From an uncultured Oscillospiraceae bacterium (GTDB lineage Bacteria; Bacillota; Clostridia; Oscillospirales; Oscillospiraceae): DNA of 64,000 nucleotides. Positions 45,143 through 52,977 of this stretch are shown here, one piece after another (the stretch's first letter is position 1; each line of letters begins with the position of its first letter). The DNA lies in NCBI GenBank assembly GCA_910588105.1, contig CAJUQD010000008.1, positions 9,610 through 73,609 on the forward strand, read 5' to 3'. Position numbers and translations under genes: made by a program. The notes under the pieces were generated by a model. It did not search any database and was not told the origin of the DNA. It was given only the letters and a program-made list of their open reading frames with translations.

Positions 45143-45187
45143 GCAAATGGGCAGCCTCCGTGGTTCTGATGGAGGCTGCCCATTTGC
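45143..45187. terminator. 17-bp perfect hairpin after the A2 kinase
   Basis: GCAAATGGGCAGCCTCC / GGAGGCTGCCCATTTGC, loop of 11 bases. No U-tract. Matches in position the A1 terminator between kinase and GH3. Confidence 0.6.
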
Positions 45188-45209
45188 GCTGCGGATTATG
45201 CCGCGTTTT

Positions 45210-45239
45210 TTGACGATTGCGCCAAGACGGTTGACGGAG
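45210..45239 (+). promoter_or_regulatory. Candidate LytTR operator before the GH3 gene of A2
   Basis: TTGACGATT (45210-45218) and TTGACGGAG (45231-45239): direct repeats starting 21 bases apart, the spacing used by AgrA/LytTR proteins. No similar pair was found before the A1 GH3 gene. Confidence 0.4.
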
Positions 45240-45460
45240 TGGACCCTTTACCATATGATGAAGCAAATATTACGAAAGTGTGAATAGCGCCCATCCGAGA
45301 AGCGCGCACGGCGGGGAAGAACAGGCGGGGGATGGCCGCCGGACGCCGGGAAGGCGCGCACGAGCCAAACGGAATCTCCCAGGCAGGGGGGCGGTGCACA
45401 GTCCGCCTGCCCGGGAGGGGAAGTTAGATCATTCTTTGGAGATGTTAGGAGGTCACATTG

Positions 45461-48418
45461 ATGGCACAAAAGGAAACCACAAAAAAGTCCCGGCGCTGGC
45501 TTGGCCTGGCGGGCGCGGCGGTGCTGCTGGCGAACCTTGTTTTGACAGCGACCGCCGTGGCGTTCCAGCAGGAGGGCGAGATCAACCACGCGCTGGGCAT
45601 CGGGGACTCCGGCGCTTCGTACGGCGGGACGGAGTTTACGGCAGACGGTTCGCTGACGGACGAGGGCTACGCCAAGTACGTTGAGGCGGCCTATGACTTC
45701 TGCGAGCGGGAGGAGGCGGAGGGCAGCGTGCTGCTCTACAACCGCAACAACGCCCTCCCCCTGGCGGAATCGGAGCGCAATGTCACGGCCTTCGGCCGGG
45801 GCAGCATCAACCCCGTGTTCCGAAGCACCGCTGGCGGCTCCTCCACCAACAAGGAGTACCAGCAGACCCCGGTGGACGCCCTGAAGGGCGCGGGCTTCAA
45901 CGTCAATCAGACCATGCTGGACGCCTACGCCTCCGCGGCGGAGCCCGAGGCCCGCAGCGTGTCCAGCGTGGGCGAGTATGACCCCGCGGTCTTCTCCGGC
46001 AGCGTGAAGGACTCCTTCGCCTCCTACGGCGACGTGGCCTTCGTCACCCTCTCCCGCTTCGCCACCGAAGGCAACGACCTGCAGATGGTGAACAACAAGG
46101 GCAAGCGGATGCTGGAGCTGGACGACAACGAGAAAGCCATCTTCCAGACCATCAAGGACTCCGGCAAGTTTAAAAAGGTTGTGGTGCTCCTCAACTCCGT
46201 ATTCGCCATGGAGCTGAACTGGCTGGAGGAGTACAATGTGGACGCGGTGCTGTGGGTGGGCAACCCTGGCTTCTACGGGATGCCCGGCGCCATCCGGGTG
46301 GTCACCGGCGAGGTCAATCCCTCCGGCCACACCCAGGCCACCTTTGCCGCCCACTCCCTCTCCGCCCCCTCCGCCGAGAACTTCGGCCTGCACGCCTATG
46401 ATTACGGCGGCCGGGAGCCCCGCAGGGCCGGCAACAGCTTCGTGACCTATAACGAGGGCATCTACGTGGGCTACAAGTACTACGAGACCCGGTATGAGGA
46501 CACCGTCCTGGGCCAGGGCAACGCCGACTCCACAGTGGGGACCAAGGCGTCCGCCTCCGGCTGGAACTACGCGGAGGAGGTCTGCTTCCCCTTCGGCTTC
46601 GGCCTGTCCTACACCACCTTTGAGTATACCCTGGATAAGCTGGACTACGATTCCGCGGCGGACAAGTTCACCGCCACCGTCACCGTGAAGAACACCGGTG
46701 CGGTGGACGGCAAGGCCAGCGTCCAGCTGTACGCCCAGTCCCCCTACACGGACTACGACCGGCAGAACAACGTGGAGAAGTCCGCCATCCAACTCATGGC
46801 CTACGACAAGGTGGACGTGGCGGCGGGCAAGTCCGAGACCGTCAAGGTGGAGGCCGCTGGCTACTTCCTGGCCTCCTACGACGCCTACGGTGCCAAGGGC
46901 TACATCCTGGACGCAGGCGACTACTACTTCGCGGTGGGCAACGGCGCCCATGAGGCGCTGAACAACGTACTGGCCCTCAAGTGCGGCGACGCGGTGAGCG
47001 GCAAGCTGGTGGATCACGAGGGGAACGCCGTTTCCGGCAATACCACTGCGGCCGCCAAGTGGACCGCCCCCAACGCCTCCGTGGATACGGAGAAGTACCG
47101 CCAGTCCCGCTACAACAGCGCCGTCGCCGTCACCAACACCTTTGACGATGCGGACGTGAATTACTGGGTGAACGACGACGAGAAGATCACCTACCTCTCC
47201 CGGAGCGCGTGGGACACCACCTACCCCAAGACCGTGGAGACCATCACCATGAACGACAAGCTGTACGACGGGATGAATATGCAGTTCTACGTGAAGTCCG
47301 GCTCCGCGAAAAAGGTCTCCGACTTCCAGCTGGGGGTGGAGCTGGAGGAGAAGATCAACTTCAGCGACATGAACGGCGTGGCCTTCGACGATCCCAAGTG
47401 GGACGACTTCCTTTCCCAGCTCACCCTGAACGAGCTGCTGATCAACATGGGCGACTCCAAGGGGATCAAGGCCGTCAAAGCGGTGAACAAGCCCGGCTGC
47501 ACCATTGTGGACGGCCCCGAGGGCATGAACGGTCAGTTCAAGTACGGCGACCGGCGCAACTGCACCGGCTGGGCCACCCTGTCTATCGTGGCCGCCTCCT
47601 GGGATCACGAGCTCCAGACCCGGTTCGGCCAGATGTACGGCGAGGACGCCCTGTACGCCTCCATCCCCATCGCCTACGCCCCCGGCGCGGACACCCTCCG
47701 CTCCCCCTACTCCGGGCGCACCTCCGAGTACTTCTCCGAGGACGGGATGCTCAGCTTCTACGCCGCCATGAACGTCTCCCACGGCATGCGCACCAAGGGC
47801 CTCATCGGCACGGTCAAGCACTTCTTCCTCAACGAGCAGGAGGCGGGCCGGCAGGGTATCTCCACCTTCGCCAACGAGCAGTCCATCCGCGAGATCTATA
47901 TGCGGGCCTTCGAGGGCTCCCTGGCCGAGGGCGACTCCCTGGGCGTGATGACCGCCTATAACCGCATCGGCGTGATGTACGCCGCCGCCAGCAAGGGCAT
48001 CGAGCACATCCTGCGGGACGAGTGGAACTACGGCGGCTACATCATCGACGACGCCCTGTCCGCCTCCGAGTACTCCTCCGCCCCCGAGATGCTCATGGCG
48101 GGCAACAACATCTTCTGCCTTGATACCGCCCGTCCCACCGAGGTTGAGAAGTTGATCAACGACACCGACGACGGCGACCTGCTCCAGAAGGTGTTGGATT
48201 CCAACCATTATCTCTACTACATCATGCTCAAATCCTCCATGGGCAGCGCGTCTGCGGAGGATCTGGTGGTGTCGGACGCCATGCCCTGGTGGCAGACCGT
48301 GCTCATCGCGGCGGACGTGGTGGCGTGCGCCCTGGCGGCCGCGGCGGTCGTCATGTACGTGCTCCACACCTATACCGGCGTGTTCGCCGGCAAGAAGCGT
48401 CCCGCCGGGCAGAATTGA
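45461..48418 (+). CDS. Large GH3 glycosidase with swapped domains and two membrane spans (A2 cargo)
   Basis: 985 residues. N-terminal span (about 13-36), GH3 C-terminal-type domain (about 85-330), IYVGYKYYETRY and FGFGLSYTTF with a fibronectin-III-like part (about 330-500), TIM barrel (about 650-920), WW and C-terminal span (about 945-970). Barrel motifs: DGPEGMNG, SGRTSEYFSEDG (Pro of EDP lost), KHFFLNEQEA and GYIIDDALS, where Asp864 aligns with the nucleophile. The start follows AGGAGG eight bases upstream; a TTG three bases earlier is ignored. About as different from the A1 enzyme as from the one at 1-983, so substrates may differ. Confidence 0.85.
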   Translation: MAQKETTKKSRRWLGLAGAAVLLANLVLTATAVAFQQEGEINHALGIGDSGASYGGTEFTADGSLTDEGYAKYVEAAYDFCEREEAEGSVLLYNRNNALPLAESERNVTAFGRGSINPVFRSTAGGSSTNKEYQQTPVDALKGAGFNVNQTMLDAYASAAEPEARSVSSVGEYDPAVFSGSVKDSFASYGDVAFVTLSRFATEGNDLQMVNNKGKRMLELDDNEKAIFQTIKDSGKFKKVVVLLNSVFAMELNWLEEYNVDAVLWVGNPGFYGMPGAIRVVTGEVNPSGHTQATFAAHSLSAPSAENFGLHAYDYGGREPRRAGNSFVTYNEGIYVGYKYYETRYEDTVLGQGNADSTVGTKASASGWNYAEEVCFPFGFGLSYTTFEYTLDKLDYDSAADKFTATVTVKNTGAVDGKASVQLYAQSPYTDYDRQNNVEKSAIQLMAYDKVDVAAGKSETVKVEAAGYFLASYDAYGAKGYILDAGDYYFAVGNGAHEALNNVLALKCGDAVSGKLVDHEGNAVSGNTTAAAKWTAPNASVDTEKYRQSRYNSAVAVTNTFDDADVNYWVNDDEKITYLSRSAWDTTYPKTVETITMNDKLYDGMNMQFYVKSGSAKKVSDFQLGVELEEKINFSDMNGVAFDDPKWDDFLSQLTLNELLINMGDSKGIKAVKAVNKPGCTIVDGPEGMNGQFKYGDRRNCTGWATLSIVAASWDHELQTRFGQMYGEDALYASIPIAYAPGADTLRSPYSGRTSEYFSEDGMLSFYAAMNVSHGMRTKGLIGTVKHFFLNEQEAGRQGISTFANEQSIREIYMRAFEGSLAEGDSLGVMTAYNRIGVMYAAASKGIEHILRDEWNYGGYIIDDALSASEYSSAPEMLMAGNNIFCLDTARPTEVEKLINDTDDGDLLQKVLDSNHYLYYIMLKSSMGSASAEDLVVSDAMPWWQTVLIAADVVACALAAAAVVMYVLHTYTGVFAGKKRPAGQN

Positions 48419-48433
48419 CGGAGGTGAAATCTG

Positions 48434-50050
48434 ATGCTGAATGAACGCTTAAAGAATAAGGCCCTGGGCAGCTACCTCTGCCTGGCCGCCGCGCTGGTGG
48501 CGCTGGTCACCGCCATCGTCTTCCTGGCCACCCAGGCGGCGGCCGCCCCCCTGGGGCACACCGGCATCATGCCCGGGATCGTGCTTCTGGCGGGCGTCGC
48601 GGCCGCCATCGTGTTCTTCCTGGTCCCCGCCCCCTTCGGGGCGCTGGTTCAGGCGGTCATCTATAACGCCGCCCTGTACCTGGTGGTGGTCCAGCTCTAT
48701 TTCGTGTTCGCGGACGTGATCAACCACGTCACCTACGCCGGCGGCAACGCGGGCCTGTGCGTGTTCTACATGGCGGGTACTTTCCTCGCCTGTCTGCTCA
48801 GCGTGGCGGCCTGCTTCTTCCCCCAGGCCAAGGACGACGGCAAGCCCGCCTCCGCTACGCTCCCCAAGCAGCTCGGCGCGCTGGTCAGCGCGGGCGTCGC
48901 CGCCGCTGCCGTGTGCGTGGTGGGCGTATTTCTCCAGGGGAACGGGGGCCAGCCCGCGGGCCCCAACCCCAATGCCTCCGCGGGCCCCAACGGCGCGGGG
49001 TCCGTCCGCATGGACTACGCGGACAACGCCTTTGCGGACAAGAGTATTGAGGATCTGGCCGCCATCCCCCGGGCGGACTGGTTGGCCAAGGAGGCCAACG
49101 GCGAGGTGGCCTACTTCTTCGAGGGGCAGTACACTGAGGGCTTCAGCACCATTATCGACCCCGCCTGCCTGGATATGTACTGCTGCAAGGACGGCTCCAT
49201 GTACGGCTCCTTCAGCGGCCCCACCACCTCCGTGGGCGGCGGCACCATCTCCTACGTGTACGGCTACTGGTATAACTATAACGAGGCCGGCGAGTACGAT
49301 TTTGTCGTCCACATCACCGGCACCCAGGCCCTGGACGGCACCACAGCGGCCACCGATGTGTCCCGGGGCGCGGACGCGGACGTGTTCATCTTTGACAGCA
49401 ACCACAGCGCCTACGGCTGGGAGGCCAGTCTGAGCTATATGATGGGCTTCATGACCCGGAACATCAACATCTACGGCCAGGAGTACGCTCCGGCACAGAG
49501 CCTGACCATTGACGCCTCCAACGTTCGCACCTTCTACACCGGCGACGCCTTTAACCCCATCGAGCTGTCCGCGGAGGCCGTGCGCGGCAACGGCTCCGAG
49601 GAGACCATCTGGAACGGGCGCATCGCCTATACCGGCTTTGATTCTGAGACCACCGGCACCAAGACCGTAACGGGCTCCTTCCTGGGTGCCACCTCCACCT
49701 TCCAGGTCCAGGTGGAGCAGCTGGTCGCCGAGCATTACGCCGGCCAGTACGAGCTGGTCAAGGACGAAAAGCCCACCGCCGTGGACGCCACTATGCTGGT
49801 GGACTACTCCCACAAGGTCTGCACGGTGACGGCGGCGGACGGCTCTGCCTCCATCTCCGGCACTCTGGTGGAGGACAAGGGCGGCACGCTGGTCATCACG
49901 CTGAACGGCAGCGAGCCGCTCACGGTGACCGTGGCGGAGACGGATGGCGTCAAGCAGATCACCATTCCCGCCCACCAGGAGGTCGTCTCTGGCTGGGGCT
50001 TCAAAAACACTTACGATATTGGGGAGTGTACGCTCAATATTGAGGCATAA
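48434..50050 (+). CDS. Membrane protein with extracellular Ig-like domains (A2 cargo)
   Basis: 538 residues. Five hydrophobic spans in residues 12-175, a Gly/Pro/Asn-rich linker, then about 350 soluble residues including DMYCCKDGSMYGSFSGPTTS, a bacterial Ig-like domain (LTIDASNVRTFYTGDAFNPI, about 355-435) and a beta-rich end. The spans match the four-span protein at 22436-22864, so the A1 form lacks the extracellular half. It starts 15 bases after the GH3 stop behind GGAGG. Probably a partner of the anchored GH3; function unknown. Confidence 0.75.
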   Translation: MLNERLKNKALGSYLCLAAALVALVTAIVFLATQAAAAPLGHTGIMPGIVLLAGVAAAIVFFLVPAPFGALVQAVIYNAALYLVVVQLYFVFADVINHVTYAGGNAGLCVFYMAGTFLACLLSVAACFFPQAKDDGKPASATLPKQLGALVSAGVAAAAVCVVGVFLQGNGGQPAGPNPNASAGPNGAGSVRMDYADNAFADKSIEDLAAIPRADWLAKEANGEVAYFFEGQYTEGFSTIIDPACLDMYCCKDGSMYGSFSGPTTSVGGGTISYVYGYWYNYNEAGEYDFVVHITGTQALDGTTAATDVSRGADADVFIFDSNHSAYGWEASLSYMMGFMTRNINIYGQEYAPAQSLTIDASNVRTFYTGDAFNPIELSAEAVRGNGSEETIWNGRIAYTGFDSETTGTKTVTGSFLGATSTFQVQVEQLVAEHYAGQYELVKDEKPTAVDATMLVDYSHKVCTVTAADGSASISGTLVEDKGGTLVITLNGSEPLTVTVAETDGVKQITIPAHQEVVSGWGFKNTYDIGECTLNIEA

Positions 50051-50217
50051 ACGCCACAAAAAGGACCGCCCTTCTGGGGAATGCATCTCTGCTCCATGCC
50101 ATAAAAGAACACCAATGCCTATTTGGTGATTTTATATTCGCAAACAGCTGCTGCCGGATTCTGTTTGGATCTGGCAGCAGCTGTTTGCCGGCCATTGTCC
50201 AGACATTGACGTGTCCG

Positions 50218-50298
50218 CGGCAGATCCCCGTCTCCATCGTACCGATGACGCAGGCTGATGCGGAGTTGGCAGATCTGCCGCCTGTGTGGCAGACCTCT
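50218..50298 (+). pseudogene. Remnant of a second copy of the GNAT gene
   Basis: About 80 bases are nearly identical to the 5' part of the gene at 50383 (QIPVSIVPMTQADAEL..LPP.WQTS), with several silent changes, then stop at repeat motif copy 7 (50299-50326). A duplicate whose 3' part is gone. The rest of 50051-50382 holds no gene. Confidence 0.7.
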
Positions 50299-50326
50299 TA
50301 TTGTTTACAGTGGCGCAAATTTTGGG
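50299..50326 (+). repeat. Repeat motif copy 7
   Basis: TATTGTTTACAGTGGCGCAA followed by ATTTTGGG; lies at the exact point where the duplicated GNAT fragment ends. Confidence 0.5.
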
Positions 50327-50382
50327 TGGGCTCGCTTGTATTTTGCGGCCAGCTATGGTAAACTATTTATGAGGTGAGGGCT

Positions 50383-50895
50383 GTGCGGTTTAGGTCGTTT
50401 GTGTTTGATCAGGGGGATCAGCAGATCCCCGTCTCCATCGTGCCGATGACGCAGGCCGATGCGGAGTTAACAAATCTGCCGCCTATGTGGCAGACCTCTT
50501 GGACGAGCGAGTACTTGTCGGCAGAGCGTTTTGAGAAGTATGCGGCTAAGGTGGGCGATGAACTGATTGCTCTTGGAGCGTACGAGATTCTGAACAACTC
50601 GCTGGTCGTCCATATCGTCTATATGGAGGCCCAGCCGGAGTCTAACCCGAACCTTGATGGTGGGAAGCCCAAATATACAGGGATCGGGCGGCTGATGATC
50701 GCATATGGGATCAAGCTGTCCATTGATAACGGATTTGCGGGCGACGTGGTGTTGGAGGCGAAGACTACCGAGCTGGCGAGACACTACGAAAAAGACTTTG
50801 GGGCGGTTCCGCTTCCGATATTTGATACCTCTGCCCCACGGTATTTGATTGCGGACGAGGCGGCGAAACGAATCTTTTTCACCTATCTTGCCTGA
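50383..50895 (+). CDS. GNAT-like acetyltransferase, A2
   Basis: 170 residues from a GTG with GAGGTGAGG upstream; a GTG at 50374 is also possible. GIGRLMIAYGIKLSIDNGF matches the acetyl-CoA-binding motif A of GNAT enzymes, followed by VVLEAKTTELARHYEKDFGA (motif B). Substrate unknown. Followed closely by the gene at 50911. Confidence 0.65.
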   Translation: MRFRSFVFDQGDQQIPVSIVPMTQADAELTNLPPMWQTSWTSEYLSAERFEKYAAKVGDELIALGAYEILNNSLVVHIVYMEAQPESNPNLDGGKPKYTGIGRLMIAYGIKLSIDNGFAGDVVLEAKTTELARHYEKDFGAVPLPIFDTSAPRYLIADEAAKRIFFTYLA

Positions 50896-50910
50896 TTTGG
50901 AGGTGCTGAG

Positions 50911-51153
50911 ATGGAACCCAGAAAAGAGAATTCCGTTTCCGATGCGGAGTGGTACTGCCGCGAGGATCCGGAAGGGGATCGGTTTTACGAGATATTTTTC
51001 CAAATGTGCCGGAAGTACAGGGTGAGATGGGCCAGTGCGGACGAGAAGGAACGGCGGTTTATTGAGGAGGTCACCCGGGTCACTTACGAGCGGGAGCGGG
51101 CGGTTCGGTTGGGGCTTCCCCTCTCTGATGTGCGTCCGGCCTTCGCATCGTGA
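50911..51153 (+). CDS. Small charged protein at the end of A2
   Basis: 80 residues, helical, rich in Arg and Glu (FYEIFFQMCRKYRVRWASAD). GGAGGTGCTGAG lies before the ATG and it follows the GNAT gene by 15 bases. With it, likely a two-gene toxin-like or accessory operon (GNAT plus small protein), though here the order and sequence do not match known TacAT pairs. Its TGA is part of the first arm site. Confidence 0.55.
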   Translation: MEPRKENSVSDAEWYCREDPEGDRFYEIFFQMCRKYRVRWASADEKERRFIEEVTRVTYERERAVRLGLPLSDVRPAFAS

Positions 51154-51170
51154 CCCACAACCTGACCCAC
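51151..51170. repeat. Paired TGACCCAC sites at the right end of A2
   Basis: TGACCCAC at 51151 and 51163. The 5' one starts with the stop codon of the gene at 50911. Confidence 0.65.
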
Positions 51171-51285
51171 AATAGGAAACGAGCGGGCGGAGGCAATGGA
51201 GCGGAAAGCACCATTGCTTCCGTATTTCTGGAACAAAAATGCCCCCAAAGCGCCATATGGAGGCGTTTCGAGGGTGACCAATCAG

Positions 51286-51330
51286 TTGGTAAGGATGAGG
51301 TCTCCAGTTCAAATCTGGATAGAAGCTCCA
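51286..51330 (+). repeat. att core 3, A2/B2 junction
   Basis: Same 45-base tRNA-Thr(GGT) 3' part, with TAGAAGC instead of TAGCAGC in the acceptor strand. Confidence 0.85.
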
Positions 51331-51331
51331 C

Positions 51332-51367
51332 AAAAACCGCTTAAATCGTTGGATTTAGGCGGTTTTT
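51332..51367 (+). terminator. Terminator after att core 3
   Basis: AAAAACCGCTTAAATC, loop GTTG, GATTTAGGCGGTTTTT, matching that after att core 1. Confidence 0.8.
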
Positions 51368-51546
51368 GCTTAATTTATTCAACTTTTCAAGGGCGTTTGA
51401 AATTCTCAAAAGACCTCGTTGCCGGAGGAATGGGCTTTTTGCAAAAGATTTTGCAATTTTTGAGGGGGTCAAGGGCCTCCAAACCGTTGTGCCGCAACGG
51501 TTTTGGGGTTTTTTATCCTGCAAATACTTTGCAACTGTCGGGACTA

Positions 51547-52866
51547 CTACCCGGAGTAGGCCCGGTCAACAACGGCGGCGGCTTTGGAGATAGTTTCCCG
51601 GCCCTTGACGTAGTAACGTAGGGTCATGGCTGACGTGGTGTGCCCTGCCGCTGCCTGGGCCAGCTTGATATCCTTGGTTTGGTCGTATAGGTCGGTCAGT
51701 ACGGTGGTGCGGAAACGGATGGGCGTGATGTTCTCGGTGAATCCTATGTCCCGTTTGATACGGTCGCACATCTTCCGAACCTGTGTATAGGATAGGGGCT
51801 TGGTGCCACCGAACACGAATTCATGTTCCGCAACCTGGGGGAGATGGGGGACGGCCAGAGCAGAAAGGCCGATTGTCCGGGTGCTACTCTGTGTCTTGGT
51901 GTCCTTGATTTCCGGCTGGTTCCGGGTGGGGTGGGTCACGGCCCTGCAAATGTGTATCGCCATACCCTCCCGGTCAATGTCCGCGCCTTGCAGCCCTAAG
52001 ACTTCTTCCAGGCGCAAGGGGTGAAGGGCCTGGATTGCCAGATATGCCCGGTCTAAGGGGTCTTTAATGTCCCCGATATGCTGAACCAGGAAGCGCATTT
52101 GCTCGACGCTATAGGGGACTGTGGCTTGACTGGTTTTGCCCGTGATTTTGATTCTCTTGGACTTCAACGGATTCTTGGCAATCAAGCCATCCTCCACGGC
52201 GGCGTCAAGTATCTGATTCAATACCATCTTGGCCTTGTCCTTGGTGGCCTTGGCCCCGGTCATACCGTTGAACAGCCGTTGAACGTCATCGGTGGTAATG
52301 TCCTCCACAGTCAGGCCGCTAAAGGCGGGGAGCAGGTGCCGGGTGAGCTGCCGCTTGTAGGTGGTGGCGGTCACGGTCTCAATATTGGGCTTGGAGTAGG
52401 TTTCAAACCATGTTGTGGCGTAGTCGGCAAAGGGGTGTTTGTTTTGCTCTGAGGGGGTGTCTGGGGTGCCCACCAGTTTGAGCAGCTTGTCAGCGTATTC
52501 CTGTTCGGTGTTGGCCCTTATCCAGTGTTTCGCGCCGTTTATGGTGACAGTACGGGTAATTTTCGGTGCCATCTCATTCTCTCCTTGAAATGGCGTACAA
52601 TCCAACTCTATGCGGTTGTCAAGGTGCTGCCCCTGGCCGACAGGGGCGGGGGTGTCTGCTTTTACACCCTTATTATAGCACATCTTGCAACTTTTTTCAA
52701 TGAAATATTCCAGGAATGCGCGAGGAATCAACGATTTCCCCGCTATTTCTATACAAGTGATTTCTCGGGCCTGGATAAAACTGCCCACTGTGACGGGGTC
52801 TGTCCTTAGAATCTCTGCGGCTTCCTGGAGCGTGAGCAGGTCGGGCCAGTGGCTCAATAGGTTCAT
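51547..52866 (-). CDS. Xis-Int fused tyrosine recombinase of B2 with internal second start
   Basis: 439 residues; catalytic part nearly identical to B1, while the excisionase-like first 55 residues and the linker differ more. Internal ATG at 52572 (MAPKITRT) with AAGGAG eight bases upstream, and the internal promoter at 52672-52700. About 395 bases are identical to B1 (28957-29351 against 51639-52033), flanked by DNA with several percent difference, which suggests gene conversion. Confidence 0.85.
   Translation of the reverse strand: MNLLSHWPDLLTLQEAAEILRTDPVTVGSFIQAREITCIEIAGKSLIPRAFLEYFIEKSCKMCYNKGVKADTPAPVGQGQHLDNRIELDCTPFQGENEMAPKITRTVTINGAKHWIRANTEQEYADKLLKLVGTPDTPSEQNKHPFADYATTWFETYSKPNIETVTATTYKRQLTRHLLPAFSGLTVEDITTDDVQRLFNGMTGAKATKDKAKMVLNQILDAAVEDGLIAKNPLKSKRIKITGKTSQATVPYSVEQMRFLVQHIGDIKDPLDRAYLAIQALHPLRLEEVLGLQGADIDREGMAIHICRAVTHPTRNQPEIKDTKTQSSTRTIGLSALAVPHLPQVAEHEFVFGGTKPLSYTQVRKMCDRIKRDIGFTENITPIRFRTTVLTDLYDQTKDIKLAQAAAGHTTSAMTLRYYVKGRETISKAAAVVDRAYSG
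52672..52700 (-). promoter_or_regulatory. Internal promoter inside the B2 xis-int gene
   Basis: TTGAAA (52700-52695), 17-base spacer, TATAAT (52677-52672). Both boxes match B1 although spacer bases differ. Confidence 0.75.
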
Positions 52867-52977
52867 ATAACCTCCATTTTTGGCGCGGAGGTCGTATTAT
52901 TTTAGATTTTGTTGTTGGTTATATGATTGGTTTTTTTATTCGTTTTTCAAAGGTGGCCCGCCTTGTGGCGGGCGGAT

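Larger units (their letters stand above)
36113..51330. mobile_element. Element A2: complete mobilizable element with GH3/LytTR cargo
   Basis: Bounded by att cores 2 and 3, unit length 15,173 bases. Integrase, DUF6809, secreted peptidase-like protein, relaxase, mobC, HTH_36 and xis read left; DUF6076 and the cargo (LytTR regulator, kinase, GH3, membrane protein, GNAT, small protein) read right. All mobility genes are intact. No coupling protein or pore, so transfer would need a helper. Confidence 0.85.

Noticed and set aside
45248..48367. Very long minus-strand open frame (1039 codons) opposite the A2 GH3 gene
   Set aside because: Val/Gly/His-rich shadow of GC-rich coding DNA, no ribosome site, no recognisable domain. 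Similar long shadows opposite the GH2, symporter and other genes were left out.
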